Origin: Clostridium sartagoforme
GTDB lineage: Bacteria > Bacillota > Clostridia > Clostridiales > Clostridiaceae
DNA: 64,000 nucleotides
Assembly (NCBI RefSeq): GCF_004794105.1
Contig: NZ_SRYR01000007.1
Location: forward strand, 1 to 64,000
Reading direction: 5' to 3'
The position numbers and the translations under genes were made by a program. A model generated the notes under the pieces. That model had not been told where the DNA came from, ran no database searches, and saw only the letters and a program-made list of their open reading frames with translations. How positions within the stretch are numbered: position 1 is the first letter of the stretch; each line of letters opens with the position of its first letter. Shown here piece by piece: positions 44,693 to 54,109 of this stretch.

Positions 44693-45279
44693 AGTATTGT
44701 GCCTCCTTATTATAATAAATGCACTTAATATAATATTGATAATTTCATCTTGAGATTTATATATATTTTTTGTTGTTTTAGAAAATATATTAAAAGATAG
44801 AGAAATATTATATAAATTTTTTATAGAAAACTTAGTTGATTAGATAATATTAGACATATAGGAATTATATGGTACAATTTAAATTATCTTATGTAAATTT
44901 ATAAGTTTTTCAATTTCCTTTAATATTAGAGTTGCAATTATTTTACTATAGAAAACAAATATATTTCAATATTTTTTTACTTAGTATAATTGAAAGATAA
45001 AAAGATTGAAGCAATAAATGAAAATGAATTTAGATTGTTTGAATTTTTATAATGATATAAATACTACTTATAGATAAAGTAGAGTTTAAGAATGAATAAA
45101 TTTAAATAATGTTAGTAGTAAATTAAATAATAAAGTTATTGAAGGGAAATAAAATTAGAAATTTAGCTTTCTTGAATTTAAGCTTTTACTCTTATTTAAT
45201 TAAATATTAATGATATTTATTTAGGAGAATTGAAGTTATGACTGAATAAAAAGTAGGTAGAATTTCTATTAATTCAACA
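44693..45279. other. Long AT-rich gap before tyrS
   Basis: About 590 bases without a supported gene. I looked for a T-box leader, usual before clostridial tRNA synthetase genes, and did not find the AGGGTGGNACCGCG-type core. Only AT-rich sequence is seen. Confidence 0.5.
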
Positions 45280-45308
45280 TTGATATTATGTCTATAAAAA
45301 GATATACT
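45280..45308 (+). promoter_or_regulatory. Promoter of tyrS
   Basis: TTGATA (45280-45285), 17 bases, TATACT (45303-45308). It leaves only about a 25-base leader before tyrS, too short for a T-box. Confidence 0.65.
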
Positions 45309-45339
45309 ATAATAAGTAATAAATAGGAGGTTACGTGGA

Positions 45340-46560
45340 ATGGCTAATGTTTTAGATGAATTATTAGATCGTGGATACATAAAGCAATTTACTCATGAAG
45401 ATGAAACTAGAGAACTTTTAGAAAAGGAAAAGATAACTTTTTATATAGGATTTGATCCAACTGCTGATAGTTTACATGTTGGACATTTTATTGCGTTAAT
45501 GTTTATGGCTCATATGCAAAGGGCTGGTCACAGACCAATAGCTCTTGTTGGTGGTGGAACAGCTATGGTTGGAGATCCATCAGGAAAAACTGATATGAGA
45601 TCAATGTTAACTAAGGAACAAATTCAACATAATGTTGATTCTATTAAAAAGCAAATGGAAAAGTTTATAGACTTTTCTGATGATAAGGCTATATTAGTTA
45701 ATAACGCTGATTGGTTATTAAATTTAAATTATGTAGATTTCCTAAGAGAAGTAGGAGTTCATTTCTCAGTAAATAGAATGCTTACAGCTGAATGTTTTAA
45801 GCAAAGATTAGAAAAGGGACTTTCTTTCTTAGAGTTTAATTATATGTTAATGCAAGGATATGATTTCTATGTATTAAACCAAAAATATGGATGTAAGATG
45901 CAATTAGGTGGAGACGACCAATGGTCAAACATGATTGCAGGTGTTGAATTAGTTAGAAGAAAAGCTCAAGGTCAATCAATGGCTATGACTTGTACACTTT
46001 TAACTAACAGCCAAGGACAAAAGATGGGTAAAACTGTAGGAGGAGCTTTATGGCTTGATCCTAATAAAGTATCTCCATTTGATTTCTATCAATATTGGAG
46101 AAATGTTGATGATGCAGATGTAGAAAAATGTTTAGCATTATTAACTTTCGTACCTATGGATGAAGTAAGAAGTATTTGTGCAGTTGAAGGTGCAGCAATT
46201 AATGAAGCTAAGAAGAGACTTGCTTTTGAAGTAACTAAGTTAGTTCACGGAGAAGAGGAAGCTCTTAAAGCTAAGACTGCTGCTGAAGCTTTATTCTCAG
46301 GTGGAGTAGATATGAGTAACGTTCCAACAGTTACTATATCTAAAGAAAAGCTTGGATCAACAATCTTAGATATAATGGCTGAAAATAAAATAGTACCATC
46401 AAAGGCTGAAGGAAGAAGATTAATTCAGCAAGGAGGACTTTCTTTAAATGGTGAAAAAGTAACTGAAGTTACTAGAACTCTTGAAGAGTCAGACCTTGAA
46501 GATGGAACTGCTTTATTAAAAAGAGGTAAGAAAAACTACAACAAAATAGTAGTGGAATAA
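45340..46560 (+). CDS. tyrS: Tyrosyl-tRNA synthetase
   Basis: The 406-residue class I enzyme has [20 protein letters not shown] (HIGH motif HVGH), [14 protein letters not shown], the tyrosine-binding [14 protein letters not shown] and [14 protein letters not shown], and the KMGKT loop ([15 protein letters not shown]). A C-terminal S4-type RNA-binding domain ends the protein ([20 protein letters not shown]). It charges tRNA-Tyr. AGGAGG lies nine bases before ATG. G/C use is higher than its neighbours, as for highly expressed genes. A terminator follows directly. Confidence 0.98.
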   Translation: MANVLDELLDRGYIKQFTHEDETRELLEKEKITFYIGFDPTADSLHVGHFIALMFMAHMQRAGHRPIALVGGGTAMVGDPSGKTDMRSMLTKEQIQHNVDSIKKQMEKFIDFSDDKAILVNNADWLLNLNYVDFLREVGVHFSVNRMLTAECFKQRLEKGLSFLEFNYMLMQGYDFYVLNQKYGCKMQLGGDDQWSNMIAGVELVRRKAQGQSMAMTCTLLTNSQGQKMGKTVGGALWLDPNKVSPFDFYQYWRNVDDADVEKCLALLTFVPMDEVRSICAVEGAAINEAKKRLAFEVTKLVHGEEEALKAKTAAEALFSGGVDMSNVPTVTISKEKLGSTILDIMAENKIVPSKAEGRRLIQQGGLSLNGEKVTEVTRTLEESDLEDGTALLKRGKKNYNKIVVE

Positions 46561-46564
46561 AAAT

Positions 46565-46588
46565 GGGTTGCTGAGGCAACCCTTTTTT
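46565..46588 (+). terminator. Terminator of tyrS
   Basis: GGGTTGC, loop TGAG, GCAACCC and TTTTTT. Confidence 0.92.
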
Positions 46589-46708
46589 CAATTAACAATT
46601 AGGGAGGAAACTCCTACAGAGTTTTTAAAAAGTGCTTTGCACAAATTAAATTTTAAGTTTTTTAATGCAAAACATACTTAATTATTTCATTCTTTCATCT
46701 TAAATCTC

Positions 46709-46933
46709 GAATTACTAGCAAATATAAATATAATATGTGAAATAAGAATATGGTGAAAAATTAGAAGCTCTTGGTGAAGTAAAAGCTGCTAGGCCTTAGA
46801 GTTGTTGGTTTGTTTGAGCGCATGCGAGTTCTACCAAAACTCTTGGCTTAGTAGTTTTTACGAACCTTAGAACTTCTTTTTGTAGCCATTTGTCTTATGG
46901 AGCATATTATATTTATATTTGCAGTTATATTTG
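46709..46933 (+). repeat. Family 1 long-hairpin element, copy C (~225 bp)
   Basis: The outer stem GCAAATATAAATATAATATG (46718-46737) pairs exactly with 46903-46922, 20 bp. Its inner bases differ from copies A and B yet stay complementary. The inner stem GTAAAAGCTGCTA / TAGTAGTTTTTAC has two G-U pairs. The apical GTTGGTTTGTTTGAGCGCAT is conserved. It lies between the convergent tyrS and histidine kinase genes. Confidence 0.87.
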
Positions 46934-46937
46934 CAAT

Positions 46938-48365
46938 TTAAAAGGGGAGGGATACAGTTGCTTCGACTTTATTTCCATTTGATAAAGTAATGCTTCCATT
47001 ATGATCTTTTATTATTTCACTACAAAGATATAGTCCTAGGCCAGAACTATAGTTGTCCTCATCTGAATTTATTTTTATAAAGGGTTCAAAAACATGGTTA
47101 TATATTTCTTCGGGAATTGGATTAGCTTCGTTTATAATTGCAACTTTGTATAAGTTGTCCTCTATATATCCATTGATTTTAATATTATTATCATTAGTAT
47201 TAATAGAGTATTTAATAGCGTTATCTATTAAGTTAATAAAAACTTCTTTTATTTTATTAGCTTTAATCTTTAATATGCTATCTTCTAAATTATAGATTAT
47301 GTTTAAATTATATTTTTCAGCTTTTATAGACATATCAGCAATCACTTGTTCAAGTAATTCTTTTATATTAAATTCTATATATTCTTCTTTTATTGAAGAA
47401 AGTCCTTTAGATATTTTTATAATTTCCAATACAAGGGTATTTAACCTTTGGCTTTCTGAATATATTCTACTTACAGCTCTTTTTTTAAAATCTTCATCAT
47501 CTACTACATTTTCCAATATCATTTCTGAATATCCAATTATTGAAGTAAGTGGAGTTTTAAGTTCATGAGTTACTGTATCGAAAAATATTTTTCTACTTAG
47601 TGCTAATTTTTCTACCTTTTCTTTTTCATTTTCTATATCTAATATTTGCTCTTTAATTTTATTTTTCATATTAAGAAATTCTCTAGATAAAATTGATATT
47701 TCATCAGTACCTTCAGTGTTTAACAATACATCATAATTACCTTCTCCAAGGCTTTTTGCCGCTATAGTTAGATTAGTAATAGGCTTTGCTATTTTATTAG
47801 TTAGCCTAGTTGATAATAGAAATATAAAGACTATTAATATTATTTCAATTAAGGTTAAAATATTTGTGGCTTTATAATATTCCTCATATAGTGGTGTATA
47901 GTCCTTATTTAAATTTATAATTCCAATATAACTTTCATTTATTATAATTGGATAAGATAATACCCCAATTAATTCATTATTTTGATATTTAATATTAACT
48001 ATAGTTTTACCTTCCTTAACTTCACTAAGGTTTTGACTTATTTCTATTGGCTTAAAAGATAGATTTGAAGCTAATACATTACCACTAATATCACAAATTT
48101 GTAGTGTACTATCAAAATTTTGTGATATGTAATCTAATAAATAATTTGCTTCTTCTTTTAAAGCTTTATCTTTATATAAGTAGTTTCTTTGAGATAAGGT
48201 ATATTTTATAGATTCTCTAGTGCTTTTCATAACCTCTTTCATTGAAGAAGTAATTGAACTTTCCATATTATCTTTAAGTATTTTTCTTACAGAAATATTT
48301 AGGGATAACCCTAAAACAATAAGGATACTTGTAATAATTAAGGTGAATTTATATTTAATTTTCAT
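46938..48365 (-). CDS. Two-component sensor histidine kinase
   Basis: A 475-residue membrane kinase. There is a first helix (residues 7-25), an extracytoplasmic sensor (about 26-165), a second helix (about 168-186), HAMP (about 187-240), then HisKA with the phospho-accepting His in FDTVTHELKTPLTSIIGYSE and an ATPase domain with VFINLIDNAIKYS (N box) and SSGLGLYLCSEIIKDH (G box). It should phosphorylate the response regulator encoded just upstream; the gap is 3 bases. The signal is unknown. The stop lies 5 bases from the end of family 1 copy C. Confidence 0.95.
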   Translation of the reverse strand: MKIKYKFTLIITSILIVLGLSLNISVRKILKDNMESSITSSMKEVMKSTRESIKYTLSQRNYLYKDKALKEEANYLLDYISQNFDSTLQICDISGNVLASNLSFKPIEISQNLSEVKEGKTIVNIKYQNNELIGVLSYPIIINESYIGIINLNKDYTPLYEEYYKATNILTLIEIILIVFIFLLSTRLTNKIAKPITNLTIAAKSLGEGNYDVLLNTEGTDEISILSREFLNMKNKIKEQILDIENEKEKVEKLALSRKIFFDTVTHELKTPLTSIIGYSEMILENVVDDEDFKKRAVSRIYSESQRLNTLVLEIIKISKGLSSIKEEYIEFNIKELLEQVIADMSIKAEKYNLNIIYNLEDSILKIKANKIKEVFINLIDNAIKYSINTNDNNIKINGYIEDNLYKVAIINEANPIPEEIYNHVFEPFIKINSDEDNYSSGLGLYLCSEIIKDHNGSITLSNGNKVEATVSLPF

Positions 48366-48368
48366 AAT

Positions 48369-49052
48369 CTACCTCATAATATATCCAACGGAAAATACTG
48401 TTTCAATTATAGATGGGGTGCCCTTAGTATCTAATTTACTTCTAAGCCTTCTAATATGAATATCTACTGTTCTTAAATCACCATCATAAGAAAACTCCCA
48501 AACATTATCAATAAGCTGTTCTCTAGAAAATACTTTATTTCTATTTTGAACAAAGAATTCTAAAAGTTCATATTCTTTTGGCTTAAGTTGTATAAGATCA
48601 TTATTTTTTAATACTGTTCTATTTTTAAAGTTAATTTTTATGCTGTCATTTATATTGGTGAAATTTGAATTTGAACCATTAGTAGTTTTCTCGATTCTTC
48701 GAAAAATAGCTCTGATTCTGCTTATTACTTCTTTAATATGAAAGGGTTTAGTAATATAGTCATCTGCACCAAGTTCAAGACCTAAGACCTTGTCCACAAT
48801 ATCACTTTTAGCAGTAAGTATTATAATCGGAATAGAATTATTTAAGTTTATTTCTTTGCATAACTGAAATCCATCTCCATCAGGTAAGTTTAAATCTAAT
48901 AAAATTAAGTCAGGCAAATTAATATTTATATAATTTCTAGCATCTTTTAAAGAAAAGGCACTATAAGGTGCATAGCCTTCTGATTTTAAAGTGTGAAATA
49001 ATATATCATTTATAGATTTATCATCTTCAACAATGAGTATTTCATTATTCAT
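48369..49052 (-). CDS. OmpR/PhoB-family response regulator
   Basis: The 227-residue protein has a receiver domain (residues 1-115) with the acidic pair EDD, phospho-acceptor Asp in LILLDLNLPDGDG, and LTAKSD and ITKPFH for the conserved Thr and Lys. A winged-helix DNA-binding domain follows (LKPKEYELLEFFVQNRNKVF, TVDIHIRRLRSKL). It is first in the operon with the histidine kinase, with AAAGGAGG upstream. Target genes cannot be read; the adjacent lipoprotein pair on the same strand is one candidate. Confidence 0.96.
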   Translation of the reverse strand: MNNEILIVEDDKSINDILFHTLKSEGYAPYSAFSLKDARNYININLPDLILLDLNLPDGDGFQLCKEINLNNSIPIIILTAKSDIVDKVLGLELGADDYITKPFHIKEVISRIRAIFRRIEKTTNGSNSNFTNINDSIKINFKNRTVLKNNDLIQLKPKEYELLEFFVQNRNKVFSREQLIDNVWEFSYDGDLRTVDIHIRRLRSKLDTKGTPSIIETVFSVGYIMR

Positions 49053-49154
49053 ATTAGCCTCCTTTATAGATTGTTATAAGTAAATTATAACAATTTTTAC
49101 AGATTAATAAATACTTTGCAGAAATAAGAGGGGGTTGAAAAAGGAAAAATAATC

Positions 49155-49325
49155 GGGGCTGCCATAAAGACAGTCCCTAAAAATTATAGAACGAAAAACT
49201 ACTATAGGTATTTGGGGGAACTAATTTATTTAGGTAATTCCTTAGGAATTACTGAAAATACATTTTTATTAAAAAATTATCTAGAAGTTTTATCATTAAT
49301 TTTTCATTCCTTCATTTTTTCATAA
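49155..49325. repeat. Degenerate family 4 repeat
   Basis: CGGGGCTGCCATAAAGACAG starts a stretch with TAATTCCTTAGGAATTA and an ATTCCTTCATTTTTTCAT end, matching parts of the elements at 33.3 and 60.5 kb. It lies between the lipoprotein gene and the response regulator gene, so it may also end the lipoprotein transcript. Confidence 0.55.
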
Positions 49326-49343
49326 TTCACTGTGCGATAGCAC

Positions 49344-50420
49344 CTAAGGTGTGTACTGTCTATATATAGATTGAGCTATTCCACCATCTAATTCAATCCA
49401 GCATAATGTTGCTCTATTAGTAATTGGCCTGCCCTTATCATCAAATTCTTCTTTTTCAAATTCATTATATAATTTAATAACTTCCTTAAAATCTTTAGCT
49501 GAACAATCAAAATTAATATCGGATGTTCCTTTATTATCAATTTCATAACCTAATCTTTCTTCTAAATCATGTTCTAATAATTTATAACTACAATTATCTG
49601 AAACCTGGTAGGTAGTTATAGTTGTATAGTTATTTCTTATATAATAACCATCTGGAACATATGGACCTTTTTCTTCATCGTAAGCAATCTTTTCATTATC
49701 CTTCATAGCTTCTTTTAAAGCAATTTCTTTACCAAAGTAAAACTCAACTAAATCTACATCAACATAAGTTTTTCCATTAGAAGTATATATTTTCTTTATG
49801 GAACCAATAACAGTTTCCTTTCTATTTAAAATAGTAACTTTAGCTTCAATATTTCTAAAATGCTCTTCACTAAATCCTTTATAAGAATATTCACCAATCT
49901 TTTTTGTATTTACATTTGAATTATCCCAAGCTACCTTTAGAGTAACTTCCTTATTATCTAATGTAGTAGTAATAATAGATGGTAAGATAAAGCTTGATCC
50001 TTCATAAGTTGAATAGTTAATTTGTATAGTTTGAAAATTTGAAGCAATATCCTTAGCAATATTCTTCATATTATCTACATCTACATTATTATCAATGGCT
50101 TTTTTAATTACAGTATAAGCATCCTCGTATCTATTTGAATTAAGGAGAGTATCTTTAACTTCTATATATAAGTCCTTATTTGTATTATCTAAGGAAAGTG
50201 CTTTATTATATAAATCATTAGCTTCACTAAATTGATTATCAGAAAGAAGTTTTTTTGCAGTATTCATAGATTCAGCTACTTCATCTTCTTCAACTAATAT
50301 ATCTTCTCCAGTGTTTTCAGAAAGTGTAACTTTTTTTGTACTATCTGTACAAGAGTATAGAAAAATTGATAAAGATAAAATGATAAAAATTATTCCGTAT
50401 TTTTTTACTTTCTTAAACAT
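49344..50420 (-). CDS. Lipoprotein with TPR-like and Ig-like domains (paralogue 2)
   Basis: A 358-residue product with a lipoprotein-like signal (IFLYSC, Cys about residue 24), a TPR-like helical part (about 50-125: AKKLLSDNQFSEANDLYNKA), an Ig-like Big_4-type domain (about 140-200: KVAWDNSNVNTKKIGEYSYK) and a conserved C-terminal domain (SNGKTYVDVDLVEFYFG, DGYYIRNNYTTITTY, ATLCWIEL, YRQYTP). It lies just downstream of a homologous gene, a tandem duplication. It is probably anchored on the outer membrane face. Function unknown. Confidence 0.8.
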   Translation of the reverse strand: MFKKVKKYGIIFIILSLSIFLYSCTDSTKKVTLSENTGEDILVEEDEVAESMNTAKKLLSDNQFSEANDLYNKALSLDNTNKDLYIEVKDTLLNSNRYEDAYTVIKKAIDNNVDVDNMKNIAKDIASNFQTIQINYSTYEGSSFILPSIITTTLDNKEVTLKVAWDNSNVNTKKIGEYSYKGFSEEHFRNIEAKVTILNRKETVIGSIKKIYTSNGKTYVDVDLVEFYFGKEIALKEAMKDNEKIAYDEEKGPYVPDGYYIRNNYTTITTYQVSDNCSYKLLEHDLEERLGYEIDNKGTSDINFDCSAKDFKEVIKLYNEFEKEEFDDKGRPITNRATLCWIELDGGIAQSIYRQYTP

Positions 50421-50456
50421 ATTAATTCTCCTTTCTATTTATTAAATATTATTTTG

Positions 50457-51530
50457 TTAAGGTGTGAATTTTCTATAAATAGAGTATGCAGAATTGTTTT
50501 TAAGTTCAATCCAGCATAAAGTCTCCTTATGAGGATATGGAGTGCCAAAGTCTGTGAAGGAAATTTCATAGTCTTTATTAGCAAGTTCTATATATGATTT
50601 AAAGTCATCTAATGAAGAATCTATTGTTATAGCAGAATTTCCAGAAGTATCTATATCATATCCAAGCCTTTGAAGATCATGTTTTAATAATTTGAAGCTA
50701 CTACTATTAGAAACCTCATAAGTAGTTATAGTACTAAATTTATTTCGTATATAATATCCAGGCGCTAGATAAGCTATATTATCTTCGGTATAATCTAAAG
50801 GAGCATTGTCTTCTAAGGCTTTTGTTACTGCCTCCGTACCTGTATAAAATTCAACCAAATCCACATCTATATAAGTTTTTCCATTAGAAGTATATATTTT
50901 ATTTATAGAGCCTATTTGCTTATCATAAACATTTTCTAAAACAGTAAGTTCTACAGTTATACTCCTACCATACTCCTCGTTATATCCTTGGAAAGTAGAA
51001 GTTCCTACATTTGCTGTATCTACTACTTGGTTTTCCCAAGATACTGGAATATTAACTTGTTCACCTGAAATCATAGTGGTAACTTGCTGAGGCAATGAGT
51101 AATTGCCATTTTGATATACTGAAGTTTGAATATTTATTTTTTCAAATTTATTAGATATATCTTTTAATACAGATTTCATATTATCAACATCTACATTATT
51201 TGTAACAGCAGTTTTAATAAAGTAATATGCTTCATCTGTTTTATCTACAGATAAGTATTTATCTTTTATTCTTAGGTACATTTCTTTATTAGTCTTATCT
51301 AAAGTAATTGCTTTAATGAATTCTTCTTTTGCTTCCTCAAATTTACCTTCATCTATAAGTTTTTCACCATCAGTTATTGCAGCTAGGACCTCGCTTTCTT
51401 CCAAAGCAACTTCACTTTGTGTATCATCCGATATAGTTATTTTTTTACTAGAATTATTACAAGAGATAAATAGTAGAGGAACTAGAATAACAGTTGATAT
51501 TAAAAGCTTTATTAATTTTTTTCTTTTCAC
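50457..51530 (-). CDS. Lipoprotein with TPR-like and Ig-like domains (paralogue 1)
   Basis: The start is GTG 51530, with AGGAGG seven bases before it; a longer ATG reading to 51608 lacks a ribosome site. This gives 357 residues, close to the paralogue's 358. The order is lipoprotein signal (LLFISC), TPR-like part (GEKLIDEGKFEEAKEEFIKA), Big_4-like domain (PVSWENQVVDTANVGTSTFQ) and the shared C-terminal domain (SNGKTYIDVDLVEFYTG, PGYYIRNKFSTITTYEVS, TLCWIELKNN). The C-terminal domain is the most conserved between the two, so it is probably the functional unit. The 36-base gap suggests one operon. Confidence 0.8.
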   Translation of the reverse strand: MKRKKLIKLLISTVILVPLLFISCNNSSKKITISDDTQSEVALEESEVLAAITDGEKLIDEGKFEEAKEEFIKAITLDKTNKEMYLRIKDKYLSVDKTDEAYYFIKTAVTNNVDVDNMKSVLKDISNKFEKINIQTSVYQNGNYSLPQQVTTMISGEQVNIPVSWENQVVDTANVGTSTFQGYNEEYGRSITVELTVLENVYDKQIGSINKIYTSNGKTYIDVDLVEFYTGTEAVTKALEDNAPLDYTEDNIAYLAPGYYIRNKFSTITTYEVSNSSSFKLLKHDLQRLGYDIDTSGNSAITIDSSLDDFKSYIELANKDYEISFTDFGTPYPHKETLCWIELKNNSAYSIYRKFTP

Positions 51531-51664
51531 AATATAACCTCCTTTTATTGTATCTTTGATTTTATTATATAAGGCAATATTTTCTAAAGATAATAATAAT
51601 ATTTCCAAGATGTTTCCAAATTCAAAGTTAAGATTTTTTATTAATTACTCGATAATATAAGTAA

Positions 51665-51755
51665 TATATAAGTTGCAGAAAGAGTCTAATATTTATTATG
51701 TTATGTGTCGTATTAAAAATATTTAGGACATGAAGTTATTTTAACAACTTATATA
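51665..51755 (+). repeat. Family 3 repeat, copy 2
   Basis: TATATAAGTTGCAGAAAG at the left and CAACTTATATA at the right; 91 bp. It lies upstream of the FliK-like gene, as copy 1 lies upstream of the LpxD-like gene. Both copies are followed by AAAATTAAA. Confidence 0.7.
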
Positions 51756-51883
51756 AAAATTAAAAGATCGATGCTTTCAATTTTGTTATTTTACTAAAGA
51801 AGGTTTAAATCTATACTGTTATAAGATTATAGATGTAGATTATTAATTGAAACTTATATATTAGGATGATAAGAGGTGGAATT

Positions 51884-53992
51884 ATGCCAGGGATTTTTAA
51901 TGTTGGTAATGCCTATAATATAAATAATAAAAGAATAACTAGTAAGATGACTTTTGATACTGGAGAGAAATTTTCTGGAAAAGTAGTAAAGAAAGAAGGA
52001 AAAGAAGCAGTTATAAAGTTAGTTGATGGTTGGGAATTTCAAGCAGAGATAGAGGGGGACATTGACTCTTTAAGTAAGGGCTTTCATAGATTTGAAGTTG
52101 ATGGCTTTGAAGGAGGAAAGCTTAAACTTAAAATAGTTGCTAAAAATATTGATGTAGAAGATTTAAGTCCTGGAGATTTTGAAAATATAATTACAAAAGA
52201 AGGGCTTAGTAAGGAAAATATAGATTTATTAAGAGCTATGGTTAAGTTTAATATACCTTTAACTAAGGAAAATATTAAAGAAATTCAAGCTTTAGGTAAG
52301 TTTCTAGATAAAATTAATCTTAATGAGGGTGAAATAGATGAGTTTATTTCTAAATACCTAGAGACAAAGGGTATATCCCCTGAAAGTGCAGAAGGAAATA
52401 AGGTTATTAATGAGCTTAAGGAGTTTTTAAATGCTTTTAAGACTTTAAGCAAAGAAGATTTATTATTAATCTTTGAAAATAATATAGATATCACAAAGGA
52501 AAACATAACAGCCTATAATAATCTTTTTAAAGGTGATAAGAGTATCCTTAAGATTTTAAGTAATATCCAAGGAGACGTTGCATCTTTAAAGGAAGCTTTA
52601 ATGAATAATATGGGTCTAAACATGGAAGAAGTTAATGAATTATTATCACAATCATCTTCTGATTTACAAGGAGATTATGAAGGGACACAATTAGGAAAGG
52701 ATAATAATTCAATAGGAAAAAATACAGAAAATATTGAAAAAGTAAGTACATTAGATAATAGTGTAAAAGATATGGCTGAAGTTAGTGAATTAGTAAATAA
52801 GGCCAGCAAGGAAAATTCAAGTGATGGTTCAATAATCAATAAAGCCTTAAATACTTTATATCAAAAGTCAGAAACACAAAATTCAAAGGTAAGTTTGTTA
52901 TCTATTTTAAAATCGATTTCTGGACAAACAGAGGATTATTTAAACTTAAGCTTAAGGGATATATTATTAAATAGAAGATCTTCCTTTACAAGTGCTGAGT
53001 TTGATAGATTATCAAATTTAATTAATAACTTAGACCCAGAGGAGTTTATAAATAGCCTTAAGTCAGTTATTGCTGAATATAATTCTATTGGAGAAAATAA
53101 CTTAATAGATGATTTTAATAGTTATATTAATAAATCTAATAATGAAGCTTTAGGAATTAGTAATTCTTTAGAATTTACTAAAGGGGAAGCAGAAGCTGTA
53201 TTATCTAATCTTATGGGAAAAGGAATAACCCTAACAGAAGAGGAGTTTACTAAGCTTCAAGATGGGATAAACTTAAAGTATCAAGAAATAGCTGAAAGTG
53301 AAGAATCTCTAAAAAATCAATTAAATAATTCAAATATAGATGCTAAAGATATAAAGACAATAGGAAGTGAAAATACTGAAGAAGCAATAAAGAATTTAAG
53401 CAATGTAAAATCAGAAGTTAATGATTTAAATTCAAAGCTTTTAAGTAAAGATATAGTGAAGGCATCTATTCAAAATGCAGGAGAAACTAGTAAGGAAATA
53501 ATAAAAGATATTTTAAATTCTCTAAAAGGTGAAAATATAATATCAGAGAAACTTATTGAAGTTATAAAAAATAATATAAATGAAATAAAACTATTTAATA
53601 AGTTAAGTTCAGAATACTATTATGCAGATATTCCAGTTAAAATTAGAGAAAATGAATATCCATGTAAGCTTATAGTTAAGGATAAAAGAAAAGATAGTAA
53701 GAAAATAGATAGCACAAATATAAAAATGGTTATAACTATAGATACTAAAAATTTAGGCATAGTAGATGGATATATGAAGGTTTTAGATAAAAAAATAGAT
53801 ATTGATTTAAAATGTGAAGATAAATTTGTTAAAATAATAGATATAACTAAAAATAAGTTAATATCCAATATAGAAAATATGGGATTTTTAGTAGATGTAA
53901 GAGTAAGTAAAAAGGAAGAAGAAGTTTCATTAACTACTTGTAGAGATTTCTTTAATCCTGATTCTGGCATTTCTCTAGATAGAATGGTTTAA
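51884..53992 (+). CDS. Flagellar hook-length control (FliK)-like protein
   Basis: ATG 51884 follows AGAGGTGG; an in-frame ATG at 51866 overlaps poorer sequence. The roughly 702-residue protein is mostly long helical, low-complexity sequence rich in Asn, Leu, Lys and Ser. The C-terminal ~115 residues form a Flg_hook-like domain (ADIPVKIRENEYPCKLIV, IKMVITIDTKNLGIVDGYMK). It is followed by an FlhB C-domain gene, the same pairing as ylqG-ylqH of Bacillus subtilis. No other flagellar gene is in the window. A role in type III-like export control is inferred from this pairing; it may be non-flagellar. Confidence 0.7.
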   Translation: MPGIFNVGNAYNINNKRITSKMTFDTGEKFSGKVVKKEGKEAVIKLVDGWEFQAEIEGDIDSLSKGFHRFEVDGFEGGKLKLKIVAKNIDVEDLSPGDFENIITKEGLSKENIDLLRAMVKFNIPLTKENIKEIQALGKFLDKINLNEGEIDEFISKYLETKGISPESAEGNKVINELKEFLNAFKTLSKEDLLLIFENNIDITKENITAYNNLFKGDKSILKILSNIQGDVASLKEALMNNMGLNMEEVNELLSQSSSDLQGDYEGTQLGKDNNSIGKNTENIEKVSTLDNSVKDMAEVSELVNKASKENSSDGSIINKALNTLYQKSETQNSKVSLLSILKSISGQTEDYLNLSLRDILLNRRSSFTSAEFDRLSNLINNLDPEEFINSLKSVIAEYNSIGENNLIDDFNSYINKSNNEALGISNSLEFTKGEAEAVLSNLMGKGITLTEEEFTKLQDGINLKYQEIAESEESLKNQLNNSNIDAKDIKTIGSENTEEAIKNLSNVKSEVNDLNSKLLSKDIVKASIQNAGETSKEIIKDILNSLKGENIISEKLIEVIKNNINEIKLFNKLSSEYYYADIPVKIRENEYPCKLIVKDKRKDSKKIDSTNIKMVITIDTKNLGIVDGYMKVLDKKIDIDLKCEDKFVKIIDITKNKLISNIENMGFLVDVRVSKKEEEVSLTTCRDFFNPDSGISLDRMV

Positions 53993-53999
53993 TTTTTGA

Positions 54000-54097
54000 A
54001 GATTAATTCTAGGGAAGAACTAATCCAGGTGCGTAGCATTGCTTAGCTCCCGTTTTGAGAAGATGGGAGTATTAGCAATGGTAGCGATGGAATAAAA
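54000..54097 (+). repeat. Family 2 structured element, copy 3
   Basis: First hairpin GATTA-TTCT / AGAA-TAATC (54,001-54,025), shorter than in copies 1 and 4. Second hairpin CTCCC-GTTTT / AAGAT-GGGAG, within GCGTAGCATTGCTTAG and TTAGCAATGGTAGCGATGGA. It fills the gap between the FliK-like gene and flhX, ending 13 bases before the flhX ATG. Confidence 0.75.
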
Positions 54098-54109
54098 TAG
54101 GGGGAAATA

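Noticed and set aside
44337-44753. Forward 138-aa frame over the small reverse membrane gene
   Set aside because: It starts inside the family 2 element without a ribosome site; the reverse 87-aa frame has AAGGAGG and a coherent three-helix product.
53620-53970. Reverse 116-aa hydrophobic frame within the FliK-like gene
   Set aside because: It is antisense to the conserved Flg_hook-like domain and has no ribosome site, so it is a shadow.
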